Of a stretch of 64,000 bases of DNA, positions 45,599 to 59,073 are shown in pieces. Numbering within the stretch: position 1 is the first letter of the stretch; every line of letters starts with the position of its first letter. The stretch is from positions 1,962,465 through 2,026,464 of the forward strand of contig NW_025064880.1 in assembly GCF_019112545.1 (NCBI RefSeq). Direction: 5' to 3'. The DNA comes from Guyanagaster necrorhizus (lineage: Eukaryota > Basidiomycota > Agaricomycetes > Agaricales > Physalacriaceae). Under the pieces are notes generated by a model. It was not told the origin of the DNA. It saw only the letters and a list, made by a program, of their open reading frames with translations, and searched no databases. The translations under genes and the position numbers were made by a program.

Positions 45599-46138
45599 TC
45601 TGAGGAGCTAATTTCAGGGATTAGTCATTTTCAGTGGCACCTGAAGGGCAAAAAGGTACATTAGTGGACGAGTGCGACACCGTCAAGAGAAGCCAGGGAG
45701 CAGCTTGCAGTCGCTACTTATCAGGATGGGAGTAGGACTCAAGAAGAGTTCCGTTGTCCAGTCACGATGATTGCATCAACGATAGCACGTGACCAGCGCC
45801 ACAGGCGCATCGCATTTTCAATCTGAATTACCTGACGCAGGCTTCTTCTCGGCTTGACAGCTAAACATATACTTTACTAAAGCTTTGTGACCATGCATTA
45901 TATTATGGTATAAGCTATTTTCCAGACCCATTGAAATGTATGGTAATAATACCACGATATCGATTGGCTCTCAAACTACGGTATCACGGGTGCTTGCACA
46001 CACAGTTAACAAAAAGAAAATAGCTTAGAGAGATGGGTACAGGCCGTGCTAGACTCAATGCTCTCGAAAAAGTCGGCCAGGCATGGCCTAGATGACAGAT
46101 CAAGTCGCAGATGTCTTTGTTGATCAGAGCCGATACAT
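45599..46138. promoter_or_regulatory. Promoter side of the acidic protein gene
   Basis: 540 bp between two minus-strand genes. It contains CACGTG at 45786-45791. Nothing else was recognised. Confidence 0.4.
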
Positions 46139-49100
46139 CTATCTGACAGGATTGAACGGAGGCATTATCTGTCTTTCTTGGGCCAAGGGCCATACTTGTT
46201 CCATCGTAGACGCATCCCAAACTCTTCCACCTCGACCAACGTAGCTAAGCTTCCTTGATTCACTCATAGAGCCGTTTAGGATGTTCACGTCAGCAGGGTA
46301 GACCACAAAATCAGCCAGCTTCCCAGGGCTCAGGGAACCTACGGAAGAAAATATGCCCAGCGTTTGTGCAGCATTAGACGTTGCCGCCTTATACACCTTG
46401 GGAAATTCTGAAACGGGTTCTGAGGTAAAAAAAAAAAAGTTTGTCACATACCTCGTAATTGCTCAGCCCGCCTTGTTGAGTAAAGAACATCTCAGCATGG
46501 TAATTTAGACCTAGCGGAGGCTCTCCGTGAGCGCCGATATGTGTTTTTAGCCCCATATGAACCATCTTGGCAACCGATGCCGAGGTATTGAAGAGGGCAT
46601 ATGCTACATATTATAGCGTTAATAACGGAGGAAGCTTGAAGAGCGAACCAGACCAACATGACCGCGGTCTCGATGTTGACTCTGTTAGGCCTTCCAAGAT
46701 ATCGTGGCGTACAAATTTTCTTAGTCTGCCACGAGGTGTGGAGATTAGGGACTATCATCACAACGGCTTAACACTTACTTTGGGTCATTTGGGACATCTT
46801 CTGTAGCCCATACAAATTGTTCACCAAATGCTCCTCCATAATTAACGAGATGTGTAGGAGAAGCGCCTGTACCACTCTTGGCATAAAGGATCAAAACGTC
46901 ATCATACAAAGTAGGAACCGGGATAGCATGCTCGACCGTTGTCATACCTGCATGAAAGTCATTAGCCAAAGGCTCGAAAGGATGAGTGCGTCATCTCACC
47001 GTCCATAATATACGTCAGATCCCAGTCATAATTCATGCCACCCTCCGGGACACACAGCATGCTCAGATTGCGAGCGGCCAATAGAAGTCGTTGCCGAGAT
47101 GCACTTGAAATATTAGCATAAGTCAGTTGAAGAGATAAAGGTATCAAATAAGACTTGCCGAGAAGGCTGATTATAATTCTTATACGACGTGCTGATCGGT
47201 CCACCTTCAGCCTTGACCCTGATGAGAGCGGAGTGCGCCTCGTCCATATCCGCAATATCTTGGTGGTACCCAGGGTCCCCAGCACCATATATGACTTCGC
47301 CCACCTGGAATATCCGGGGACCAACAAAATGGCCTCGTTCAAGTCTGCTTCGTTCGATAAATCCGTTCACGTTAGCAGCACTAGGGCTGGAAGTACAACG
47401 AATAAGTGAAACTTATGAACATGAGAATGTGGTCACATACGTACTTGTGTAAAGTCGTGACGCCAAATGCTAGGAAAGTCTCCATTTCCCATGACTTGGC
47501 AGGCATGGGATTGTCAAACCCATCCCAATGAGCATGTAAATCGAAGAATCCTGGCATGATAGTTGCTGTGAGGTGTCTCCTTAATAAAGCTACTTGACAA
47601 AAAGTACATGATTCACTGACCTCCATGCATATCAATGACAGCAGCATCTGTAGGTATTACAACGGAGCTCAACGCCACCGCAGTAGTGATGACGCCTCCC
47701 CGAATGACCAATATTCCTTCATGGACCAGATCTTTGTCCAACTCTCCCGTTTCCATCGTCAGGAGAGTAACGTTGTAAAGAACGAGGAGATCAGGTTCTG
47801 AATGCGAACCGGTAAGAGTAGCATCCTTCTTCAATCGCGAAATATCAGTTGTATGCTCGACAACGATCTCTTGGTACTCCAGAATGTTTTTGACGCAGTC
47901 AATGCCGAACGTAAGATGATCCTTCCGGATCGTCGACGTGCACTTGTACAACTTAGATACCTCCAGGGAGTGTAGATACGGACCTAGATCAAAGGCTTAG
48001 AGATAAAGGGGAAGCGGAGAACACTTATATATACCTAAAAACCAGAATATCTTTTTACCATCTTCACTCCATGTAACATCGTGTCCCCCGTCTAGACTAA
48101 GTCGTACCAAACCGTCGGTAGAATTTCCGGGCTTTGACCATACTTCGTCCCCTTCTTTTAGACTTTTCCCGGGAGCAAGATAAACATGGAAAAAGTCGAC
48201 AAAGGCGACGTTGTCCGCTTTTACGTTGAGTCCGTTGCCACTGTCCCCTTTTAACTTATTCAGCAGAGAGGTAACCCCAGAACGAGATGTCAAGGAAATG
48301 GCAATTTCCTTTGACATCTTTCCCGTGGCCAGAGTATAATGAGGCGGTTTTCCTTCGGCGTCTGGAGTCGCGGAGAGATCAATCACAAAGGACCGGTCGG
48401 ACTGTTGCACCAAGAGCTCGGAATTTGATTCCAAGAAACGCATATTGACGCGATCATCTACGTCGATTTCAGAGGGAATCAGCCGCAAATTGACTATGCT
48501 GATTCCTTCTTGAGAAGGAGCAATCTCGAGGTCCGCGATATATAATCCAGGCGCAGCAGAAGCAACTACATCTCCAGTCAGATAGTCGCCTGCGATTTTC
48601 ACAAATGCAATAACCCTGTGACTACGATCGACCTGGCATATGACAGGGCTCAGGTATCGACCCCTAGGTAGTCCTCCGATCTCGATTACCCAATCTTCTT
48701 CCAGGTTCGCTAGTTCAAATGAGGTGAAATTGGTATCATCCCAGCGCGCATGTAGAATGATAGTTCGAGCCTCGTCACGTACGATTGACGGAGAATGGTA
48801 AGGCGTCACGCCGTCGTCGTGCAACACGGGAACCTTCGTAACACCTTCCTCACCTACAACTTGCACGTACGTGGCGCCAGCCGCTTGGAACACCACCTGG
48901 TTGCCAGTAAAGTCGGCACGGAGGTCTTTGAAAGCCCGAATCCTCTGGGAATCGGCAGTTTCGATGCCTACGAGGTCAATATCATCGATTTTCCTCGTCT
49001 CCGCCAGTCGCTTTTCGATGTGGGCAGTAAACCGGATAGGGTACGGCGTTCCCGAAGACACCTTCTCGCCATAAGAGTTTGTTTCCAAAGGGACAGACCA

Positions 49101-50568
49101 GATTTTACCCGCAGCCCAGATGATGATAGCGGAATCTGACGGTGTAAAGGTGAAGGATGGATATGTTCCCATGGGCGCAGAAATACCGCTAAGGTCATAA
49201 CTGAGCCCATCCCATGCGTAGCGAATTGTTCCGGTTTCTAGATCCCTTGAAACTTGTCAAATCGGAGGATAAAATGGAGTGTGCCGGGACATACTTGAGC
49301 ACCAGCATTTGGTGATCCCCCAGACGTCGTACAAATGCCAGTGTGCGTCCGTCGCGAGAAAGTTCGGGCCGACTTGCCCCGCCGGGAGATGCATCCACCA
49401 AGGTTTCTGTACGCGCTGAAGTCAGATTTCGCTCGAATATTGCATAAATGCCGTTGTGCACATCTAAGACGAGGAGTCAGCCCCAACATTGATATCTGCG
49501 AGCAGCGTTCATACCCTTGGAATAGGTAAAACTCGTGGTATCCCGGACATTTTTAGAGAATATCACTCTATCTTCTCCGTGCCAAATGAGCTGCTCTGGT
49601 CCTATTTGCTGTTCTCCGTAGTTGTCAAATCCAGCAGGCAGAGTTCTTCCAACAACACGAACACCGCTGCCAGACTGTATATCATCATCAGGCGAGGGTA
49701 TAGGGTATTCCCAACCCTCTCCGGCGCCCAAAGAGCGTCTAGATGTGTACCATTTGGTAGCAATGACTTTCTTGCCAGACGGATGAAACCTCGCATCGCT
49801 AACCCATCGATACGTCTCGTTTGTGATCCGGTGGGCTAGAAGTAAAACTCAGTACAAATTGCTTAGGAAAATGTACATAATGTACAAACCTCCAAGTCGG
49901 CCTTCTCTTATCAGACGATTTTTACGCCTCTCAGGCGTTTCCTTAACACCTTGAGCGAGAAGTACGTCATCTTCATGCTGAGATCGAAGCACAAGAGGAA
50001 GCGGGGAACCTTCCCCCACTACCGCTGGTGCTGTTACGTCCATTTTCTCGCAACCCTTCCACTCCATTATCCAAATATTTTCCACTCCTAGTTCCGCGTC
50101 ACTTCTGAACACGATTTTATCGCCTTCAGGTGAGAAATGAGGGTCGGAGTCATGGGGTACGCCGCGAAGAATAGGCCGAGCGGTAGCGAGGCTCTCGGAC
50201 TGGTCGTACACGTCTTGAGATGATATACAATACAGATCACCAATCATATCGAATACAATGTCGCCAGTCTTGGGATGAACGTCCAATCTTAGCCATGTCC
50301 CTTCCTCGACATCGTACGCGAGAAGACGGGGAAAGGGAAAGTCTGTAGAGATATCCCAAGGTGTCTGTGGTCGAATAGGCCATATATTATCCTTCCATTC
50401 GGCTGCTGGGTCCGCAAATGAACTTGGCACAGTCCTGAAGGAAAACTGTGAGGCCAGACGCGACAAGAGACCAACAGCTAGCAACAGAAGGAGCCAGCGG
50501 AGGCCATTTCGAGTACGCGTCGCGTAAGGTGCCGTGTAGGCGAGATATTGCTCCGTCTTCAGCCCCAT
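46139..50568 (-). CDS. Membrane-anchored TolB-type propeller / amidohydrolase fusion
   Basis: One long protein of roughly 1,200 residues. A single membrane segment near residue 25 (GLRWLLLLLAVGLLSRLA) anchors it. TolB/PD40-like propeller repeats follow: LDVHPKTGDIVFDMIGDLY, DSDPHFSPEGDKIVFRSDAE, RPELSRDGRTLAFVRR, YPSFTFTPSDSAIIIWAAG and DVTWSEDGKKIFWF. An amidohydrolase domain starts near 47,950. Its HxH metal site reads MPGFFDLHAHWDGF, then GVTTLH, RGHFVGPRIFQVG, TTVEHAIPVP and GAHGEPPLGLNYHAEM, ending SLSPGKLADFVVYPADVN. Bacterial proteins with the same order are annotated as amidohydrolases of unknown substrate. An earlier in-frame ATG exists at 50685. Around ten exons; most joins read through. 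Confidence 0.83.
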
Positions 50569-51109
50569 GTCATGCTCGTCCAGGCGATATGGCAACCGGA
50601 AACAATCACATTTGACCGGTATCCGGCAAAGTCGGGCTGAAAGACTGTTTGCGTAGCAACCTCGCCGACAAACAAAAGCGGACATTAGCTTCCGTCGGCA
50701 CGACTCCCAACGTTGCAGAGTCTGGCTAAGCCTAGGTTCCGGATAGGAGCCTATTGACAGGTGAAATCATCCCCCCCGGTACCTTGCCACCCTCACTTGT
50801 TGGCTGGAATCGTGAATATTCGCTCTAGTTTGGTCCCAGACTCATGAGAAGTAACCCCATGGTGATTGTTGATTGCACGTTTCTACCCTCTTTAGTGAGA
50901 TCGACACTATGAAACCGATTGCGAGGGTGACGTTCCCGTAACGATTCGTGCTGCATATGGGACGCCGGCCAGGACAACGTGGCGGTGGAGGAGAGCCGTT
51001 GCTCCTCGTGACCGCGGATTGGGCCGAGTACATGTATCAAGAAGGCATTTGTTTTTCTATTTCTATTTCGCTGTTGCGGGCCAACACGACTTGCCGCTCT
51101 TCTACCATC
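50569..51109. promoter_or_regulatory. Divergent promoter region, amidohydrolase / PDX1-like
   Basis: About 540 bp between two outward-facing start codons. No specific motif was recognised. Confidence 0.4.
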
Positions 51110-52090
51110 ATGCTGAGGCTCACCTCAACAGTTGCTCGTCGCCAGAGCATCCAAAAGAACGTTTACAAGCTGGGAATACGTGGTAGGCTAATCCCAGCAT
51201 CCTACTCGGAGTGTAGACTGCTCTAACGGTATGTCAAGCGTTTAATGGGTCTCGAGCTCGTCCAGCAATCATGATGCCAGCGATGTCACCACTCTGCAAT
51301 GAGGCCACTATTACTCGGTGGATGAAGAAAGAGGGGGAATCATTTGTTGCTGGTGACTCCCTTCTCCAAATTGTGGGCACTATTTATTTTCCCCTCATCA
51401 GTAACCTCGTTGACCACGACATGATCTTTTTTCAGGAATCCGATGTAGCCGTGGTAGACGTTGTCGCCGAGAGTCCAGGTATCATAGGAAAGATACTTGT
51501 AAGCTGCTTCCGCACTCCCAAGAAATGGGCATTCTCAGCGTGTTATCCATCAGATACCAGCTGGGACACGTTGCGCATATCAACAAGTGATTGCCACTGT
51601 GGCGAAAAATGCTGAGGAACTGGCGCAGCTCCGAGCTCAAGGTCAAGCGCCGCCTCCTCCGCCAGCGACCTTTGTCTCTCCTAGTGCTTTTCCAAGAGCC
51701 TCTGCACCTCCTGTGTACTCGCCTGCTCCTCGCCGCTCGTCCACGCCGGCAGCTCATTTCGAACGGTCACCTTCTCCTTTGACGAATTCAGTGATTCATC
51801 GCTCGTCTGCGGATACCCACCATCACCATACCGCCACTTCACGTGGTATGTCGACTGGTCATGGCTATCAAAGCGGTCGCTCCGCACCAACTCCCATTCC
51901 TACATCAACCCCTTCCTCATCTCAGGTCGAAGGAGCAGCCCTTCGTCGTAAGATCGTTTCTAGCATAGGGAAGGTGTCCAGTGAGTTTAACACTCTTCCA
52001 TGCTTCGATTCATCCAAGCTCACCATATTCCTACTAGCCACTAAATCTTTGGACCGGGAAACATCCAGCTATTTTGACGGAATTTTGTGA
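51110..52090 (+). CDS. Lipoyl-domain protein, PDX1-like, lacking the lipoyl lysine
   Basis: The N terminus is a likely mitochondrial presequence (MLRLTSTVARRQSIQKN). A single-hybrid lipoyl domain follows: MMPAMSPLCNEATITRWMKK, GESFVAGDSLLQI, then after an intron ESDVAVVDVVAESPGIIGKI, and QVIATVAKNAEELAQL. In active lipoyl domains the turn reads E-T/S-D-K-A with Lys carrying lipoate; here the codon is GTA (Val). A Pro/Ser-rich linker and a short C terminus (GAALRRKIVSSIGKVS) follow, with no E3-binding or catalytic acyltransferase domain seen. Five or six exons; the last intron gives the ending SYFDGIL. It may be a structural relative of pyruvate dehydrogenase protein X. Role unknown. Confidence 0.75.
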
Positions 52091-52397
52091 TACTGATACC
52101 CTTCTTCTCTGACATTTTCTCCCGGGCCTTCTCGTGCTGCTGTGTACAATCGCGAATACCAACACTTGTAACAACATAATAACTATACAATTAATCCGGA
52201 CCCAACTTTAAATAATCTGCACTGCCTTGATTCGAAGTCTGGAATCCCTATGCTCCACTCGTCAAACGAATACTGGCGTCTTCATACACTTCTTAGGTCA
52301 CGTCTAATCTTAAAGTACATCCTGTCCCAAGTTAAACTCTAAAGAGTATCCACCCAATTCAAAAACCCACCCAGTACAGACATCCCAAACCGCCAAA
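52091..52397. other. Convergent intergenic region
   Basis: This lies between the 3' ends of the PDX1-like and spartin-like genes. AT-rich, nothing recognised. Confidence 0.4.
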
Positions 52398-53993
52398 TTA
52401 CTCCTTCGCGCTGCTTCTTACTCGGCCCTTGATGAACTCCTTCCTAGCGGTCTTCAGAATGGCCTTGCGGCCCATACCTCTCATATCTACATATACGAGC
52501 GCGCAGTTCCTCGCCGTTCCTGCCATCAGTTGAGAAGTCTGCCCCGCATCCTCTCCATATCTTCAGATCGAAAGAATCAAAACGGCGTCTAAGAAGCAGC
52601 GGAACGACTGATATACTCACTTATGTCCGACGACCGCACCGATCCTCTCAGTCCCCACGTCTAGTATACGTTTTGCAGAGTTATCCAATGTCGACAAGAT
52701 GAGATTGGCGGATAACAATAGTCGTCTTGTCCTTCGTGGAGGTAGCGGCGGTGCTGGAGGCTGTGGTGACGAAGAACGCGACATTGAAGGACTAGGAGAC
52801 CGTCTAGGAGGTAACGGCGGCTTTCCGTCAGGTAAAAGGTGACCCGAATTCGAAGCGTAATAAGGCGGCGGCGGAGTTGATGGCATACCAGGCGACGAGG
52901 AGCGGGAGGCGTAACCCGAGTTGGGAGACAGACTCCCGCTTCCGGGTATGGACGGATGGCTAGCATTGCCTTTTCCTTTCCCTTTCTTCTCGCTCCCCAT
53001 CGTCTTCTTGATCATACCTTCAATGATAGATAATGTTTTGGAACTGACTTTGACCGCCTGACCGGTGTACGTATGGGCTGCAGCAAGTCCTTTCTTCGTT
53101 TTATCTGAGGTCAAGAAGACCAAAGCTCGCGGTGGGGGTTTCGGCGGTTCCCCTGGCTTTGCATTAGCGGGATGGTTTGGTGAAGGCGGTGAGTGGTTGA
53201 TGTAATAATTTGACGCCGAATTTACGACAGTCAAGAATAAGCTGGTCGTGTGGGTGATGGCATGACTAGCTCATGGGGTATCAATGAATGCTAGACGAAA
53301 TTAGACCGAACAGCGCTCATACCTTACGATGACAGCGGATTTAGTGATCCAGTCCTGCTGATCTGGCGGTATCGCCCGAGCGAAGAATTGAAGAGGATGC
53401 TCATCATCGACTGCTTGCCCTTCAGGGACTTCGATGACAACTGGATCTTTCTCGTGACCGCGTTCCCACATTATAGGATCTTCCCGAACAGACATCTTTT
53501 TATCGAACTCCCCCATCACTTCTCCGTTATCCTCGTTCACGAGAACAAGGTGTCCGCGGTAATCTGCTAGGTCCTTGGACGCGTGTTCATCAATGTGGGA
53601 GACGTATGCCGGAGTGGTGGCAATGTTTGAAGTGTGAAAGAATTCGGCATATTGGGATAGAATTGCTTCGAATGTATCTAAATCTTCCATGTAGTTGGGG
53701 TGCCAGCTTGTTCGTGCACTGAGCACGAGAGTCATAGGATCCGATTCCGTTGGATGAAAAGTATACGTCCGTGTATCCGGAATAGAGGCATCGAAAGAAA
53801 TGCTTCGCGAGTGGTCTATAGGTATCTCGAGCTCGTTCAACCGCAAAACCAAGAAAACATTGCGGTCAAACCCGCTGATAGTGATGCATTCCAGGCCAAG
53901 GGTACCAGTGTGAATATGAGATCCTGCCTTTAGCGTCACATTGAGCAGTGTTAGAAGAAGAAAGGCTTCAGGTGGTCTGCTCATGGAGGTCAT
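52398..53993 (-). CDS. Senescence/spartin-dom domain protein
   Basis: The start is at 53993 (MTSMSRPPEAFLLL). The N-terminal half has GFDRNVFLVLRLNELEIPID and a central FAEAQ-like stretch. A join at about 53,324 to 53,270 keeps frame into VVNSASNYYINHSPP. The senescence domain is split by a Ser/Pro-rich insert: TKKGLAAAHTYTGQAVKVSS, KTLSIIEGMIKKTMG, later ILDVGTERIGAVVGHKYGED and TARNCALVYVDMRGMGRKAI. It ends KGRVRSSAKE at 52398. Spartin relatives bind lipid droplets and mitochondria and help in lipid turnover. The fungal role is not settled. CACGTG lies at 54075-54080, about 80 bp upstream. Confidence 0.82.
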
Positions 53994-54074
53994 TGATGAG
54001 AGGAGGGAAGAACGAAGAATAGAAAGGTTACATCGTCAAGCAGAACGCCAAGAGCAACCACCACGATCTCAAGA

Positions 54075-54080
54075 CACGTG
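54075..54080. promoter_or_regulatory. CACGTG palindrome upstream of the spartin-like gene
   Basis: It lies about 80 bp upstream of the start at 53993, the same spacing as in front of NTF2. Confidence 0.4.
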
Positions 54081-54201
54081 AAACTGAGAGCGGTGCCTGC
54101 GCAGCACTGGGTCGCAGCGATGGCGATACTTCGTATTCATTGGATAGAATTCGAATGACGAGCTTGTAACACATGTATAAGCTTCCTTCCAACTGCCCTG
54201 T

Positions 54202-54675
54202 TTAAGGCTTTCCCTCGAACCTAAAAACCTCTTCGACATCCTGTTTTCGACCCGTTAGTATAATGATGTCGATGATTCACAGAGAAACTGTACGCACCGC
54301 CCACCACGGTATATCCTTTCCACTGCCGGCAGCATCTTCGACTAGACTCTCCTGCATCACATCGGTTATTGCCCACCACTTCTGCGTCTCGGGATCCTCG
54401 GCAACTTTCTTCATATCGGCCTCATAATCAGTACCAGTATATTTCATGTTGGCAATGAGGAGGTGAAGCGGCGCATAATAATGGATGGAATAGTCGACGA
54501 TATGGGCGCGTTCCAGCGCCGCGAGTACACTAGGCCACACAGCGGCGTGACATTCTCTACATTCTGCCTCGGACGATGGTTTCAACTGAACAGTACCGAT
54601 GAAGCATATGGGACCATGAAAAACACCAGCAAGCCTTACCTTGACAATTTGACAGATGCGTTTTGGGGTCGACAT
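54202..54675 (-). CDS. L-rhamnose mutarotase (DUF718/RhaM family)
   Basis: Interconverts the anomers of L-rhamnose. Three exons are seen. The start is at 54675 (MSTPKRICQIVKV). The second exon reads LKPSSEAECRECHAAVWPSV, ALERAHIVDYSIHYYAPLHL with the family Tyr-Ser-Ile pattern, then MKYTGTDYEADMKKVAEDPE and TQKWWAITDVMQESL. After an intron it ends DVEEVFRFEGKP at 54202. Length of about 115 residues is as expected. Rhamnose use fits degradation of pectin side chains. No neighbouring rhamnose-pathway gene is seen. Confidence 0.88.
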
Positions 54676-55160
54676 GGTATGAAGCAGCGGTTCTCAACAT
54701 CTGGGTGAAATACTTACAATTATTGAACGGTCCGGAGAATCCGCTGCTCGTTCTCATGACGCTCAGGCAGGAAAGATTCTCGGTACGGACGGTCCAATCT
54801 CAGCCGACGTTCTCCTGTGAGTGATATCATCACAACCAACTCGCTTGAATGCCGCCAGCTGTGGGCTCCTCACCTCATCGTAACCGCTTGTAGTATCTTG
54901 CTGTTACTCGGACCGCCACCATTGCTTTCTTCCCACGCTGAAAAGAGCAAAACTCGAGGCGAACATACAATCCTCGCATTTCACGTTGAGAAACGGGTGT
55001 CCGGACAAGTCCGTGCGTCTTCAGATTCAAAGTCCATTTCTATGCAAGATTTCAGTTCTGCAAAAAAGAACGACGATCATGGTGGCAACCTAATGCATAC
55101 TTACATCGTCGCACGAAAGAAATGTTACATGTATAAAAACCACTCATGATATCGTACAGA
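54676..55160. other. Intergenic, mutarotase promoter side
   Basis: This lies between two minus-strand genes. A 110-codon plus-strand frame (54817-55149) with a hydrophobic stretch is present but has no family match I know. It is not called. Confidence 0.4.
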
Positions 55161-56674
55161 TCAAAGTGGTATACCAAAGACTTCCTTCCTGCCCTTGGAA
55201 TTTGGATCCAAGAATGGCCTCTCTCCCAAACTTACAACACGGTTACCTTGGCGTAGACTCGATCCATAGTCGTTACTGATATACACGTTAGAAAACATAC
55301 CATGAAAGACGGTACACGTACGTTGCAGTGTGGAAAGTGGACCGGTTGTCCCAAATCGCGACATCATTTTTTGACCATCGAAAACGGACCTAAAAGATGA
55401 TATATCAATTGTGCTTTATGCGTAAGCAGCGCCAACTACTTGAAGGTCATGATTCTCCGAAATATGCCTTGACAAATACGCCAAAACATCATCAGACTCG
55501 TCCAAGGTCAATTCGATAATGCGCTTCGCGAACCTAAAATCGGTTTGTTCATTTTGCTTCCTGTGAACGAAGATTGGCACCCACGATTGATTCACGAATA
55601 AAGACTTGAATCCAGTTACCGGGTTCGTTCGGATGACAGGGCTTTTAGAATATGTATTCGTGTCAACAGTCAGAGGGGATGGTTAATAAGCTCTTACTGA
55701 ATAGCAGTCAAGTCGGAGCCAGCATTCTCTGGCGCGCCGCGAGGGTCTTGGATAGGAAGGTTATGCCGGCGGGCGTACTATACATTGGTAACTCAGTCAT
55801 CGTAGGATAATAAATGAAGCGGATCTTACTTCGTTGAAGAGGGCACCACTGTGCGAGGCATGCAAGCCTTCGAGGAATCGCTGGTATGCAGGCGAAAGCC
55901 TATCGTAGGATTCGTAACCGCTTTTCACGCCCAATGAGATGCGCCAAAGAATACTAGTCACATCGGGAGACTCACCTTGCCCACTACCATGCAAAGTCAG
56001 TCAAATCACACCATAGATGAAAACCGATAAATACACACTAGAGTATCACCTCCAACTTTCGAACAGTGGTAACGTTATTCATGTCATAGGTACCAAATGC
56101 GTGCTCACCAGGTGGTAGCGTATGCATCTTCAACAACTAAGTCATGATGTCAAAAACTCAAAGATACCAACGCAGAGCAAAGGTACTCACCGCGTAATCT
56201 GAAGGGATCCTCTCAAAAGTAATATCTGCATGCCATCCCTTGCTCGCCCTCGTACTTTGATCTAGTCCGGCGCGGGCAATCCCCCTACAGTCTTATGTCA
56301 ATCACGAACACACATTCAATGGCACTATCTACTTGCCCCTTGCTCGAAATCACACTAACATCCTTCCCAAGCTCAGGGACATCTTCAGAGATCGGATGGA
56401 TGTGCAAATCTGACGTCCTAGGGTTACCAGAGAGCTTTCCCATCCGCCTCGCGAGCTCCTTCTGCTGATCAATCGTGATGTCTTGATCAAGGAAGAACAC
56501 GACGCCTCGGTGGCTGACGAGTGTAGCCAGGTCTTTGAGGAGCTCATCGCTGGACAGAAATGAGGAAAGCTGTGTGGCTTTGGAGGGAAAACGTGTCCCT
56601 ATGTGTGTGGTTTCGTCGTAGTGGGGGAAAGCGCTTAGGGAGCCGAAGATATCAGTAACGGGGGCTTGGACCAT
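55161..56674 (-). CDS. TauD/TfdA-type alpha-ketoglutarate-dependent dioxygenase
   Basis: Fe(II)/2-oxoglutarate dioxygenase of the taurine/sulfonate type (compare yeast JLP1). The start ATG at 56674 (MVQAPVTDIFGSL) is preferred; the longer frame opens with TTG. Blocks: VSHRGVVFFLDQDITIDQQK, then GWHADITFE with the His-x-Asp iron ligands (about 56,230-56,250), HTLPPGEHAFGTYDMNNV, YQRFLEGLHASHSG, and NDVAIWDNRSTFHTAT with the distal His near 55,330. The 2-oxoglutarate Arg lies in the closing SLRQGNRVVSLGERPF. About six exons. The substrate cannot be told from sequence. Confidence 0.88.
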
Positions 56675-57947
56675 GATGGCGACAATTTCTCTGGAGACCA
56701 AACTCTTGTTTTATGGAAAAGTAAGTAGACGATAGCACCCAAAATGTCGTTATCAGCACGCCATATTTTGGGATATCACCAGACTTGAGTAAGTACAAAA
56801 CTTTGCAACCGAGAGTCGGCATAAGATAGATCCAGGAATATGATAACAGACGATAGCTAGGCGCCCCTGAGCTGTAGAACTTGATCTTGGAATTCCATGG
56901 TCCTGTTCAAGTCGCACGGCAGACAATGAAATGGCAGGTGTTCTGATTATGTTATTTCTCCATTGACGACCTCTACCCGCAATAAAATGGACTGAATACC
57001 TGATTTAGAACAGAGTCGAAATATAAACGCTTCAAATTTCACGCAGGAAGGTGATAAAACTTGAACAGTTTGTTCCGGAGACAGTGAAGGGCAATAGACA
57101 TGACGAACAGCGAGAAACAAGGGACACGAGGATTCACTGGACTCTGACGAGTATACCTAGTATCGTCGCTAAAGGAGCTCGTAGAATCCGAGCACCATAG
57201 AAATGAATAATGCAAGCATCCGCATCTAATAGCAGCTGAGATTGATCATCACGTTCCTGCAGTCCTTCGGTTACGGCACTGGAGTCGCGCATCTCAAGCG
57301 AGCCGCGTTATCAGCATCAGTCTGAACGTTGTTATCACTGTGCCTGGAACGAAATGATGCTGTGTAGTTGGAACATTCTCTTTCGTTTCGTTCGAATGGG
57401 GTAGCCTCGTAGGCCGCGATTGCGGGAATGAAGGCGATACTGAAGTTACATTCTATGGCGACCAACTGAGGCACCTTTTCATTCCTACAACTTCCTCTAC
57501 CTCTGTCTGTTGCCTGCTAATTTAGCGGTGTCCTGAATTTGTGCCCGATGGTCTACCTAAGTGGTGTTGAGAGGTGTTAGAAAAAGAGTCAAATCAAGTT
57601 ATTTAAATTCACACATCTCTTCCGCATCACGATAGAAAAGCAACGGCTTCTTCGTGGTGATGATTTGTGGGAGACAGGGATGCCACAAGCTGGCCAGAGA
57701 ACTAGAATATTATATTCTGCATTTACCAGATATGCCTTGACGACAAGGCAGAATGAAACAGCACTCGGAATACCATTTTCAACAATGGTATCCTAGAATC
57801 CGGCGGTATTATAGTCAAGTACAGTGCTGGCGCCGAGAGGTTCAAAAAGGCATTCAATCTCCGCCATCAAACACCACTCAACAGCTTTCCCTCATCAATT
57901 GACCCTCATTCTAACTCTTGTCCTTACCCTCATCATCATACTACAGC
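56675..57947. other. Long divergent intergenic region, dioxygenase / Rab11
   Basis: 1.27 kb between two outward-facing start codons. A pyrimidine-rich stretch (57,880-57,945) precedes the Rab start. No gene or RNA was recognised. Confidence 0.4.

Positions 57948-59073
<1,126 letters not shown>

Noticed and set aside
54817..55149. 110-codon plus-strand frame with a hydrophobic stretch
   Set aside because: No family resemblance. It lies in the flank between two minus-strand genes, and its composition looks random after residue 40.
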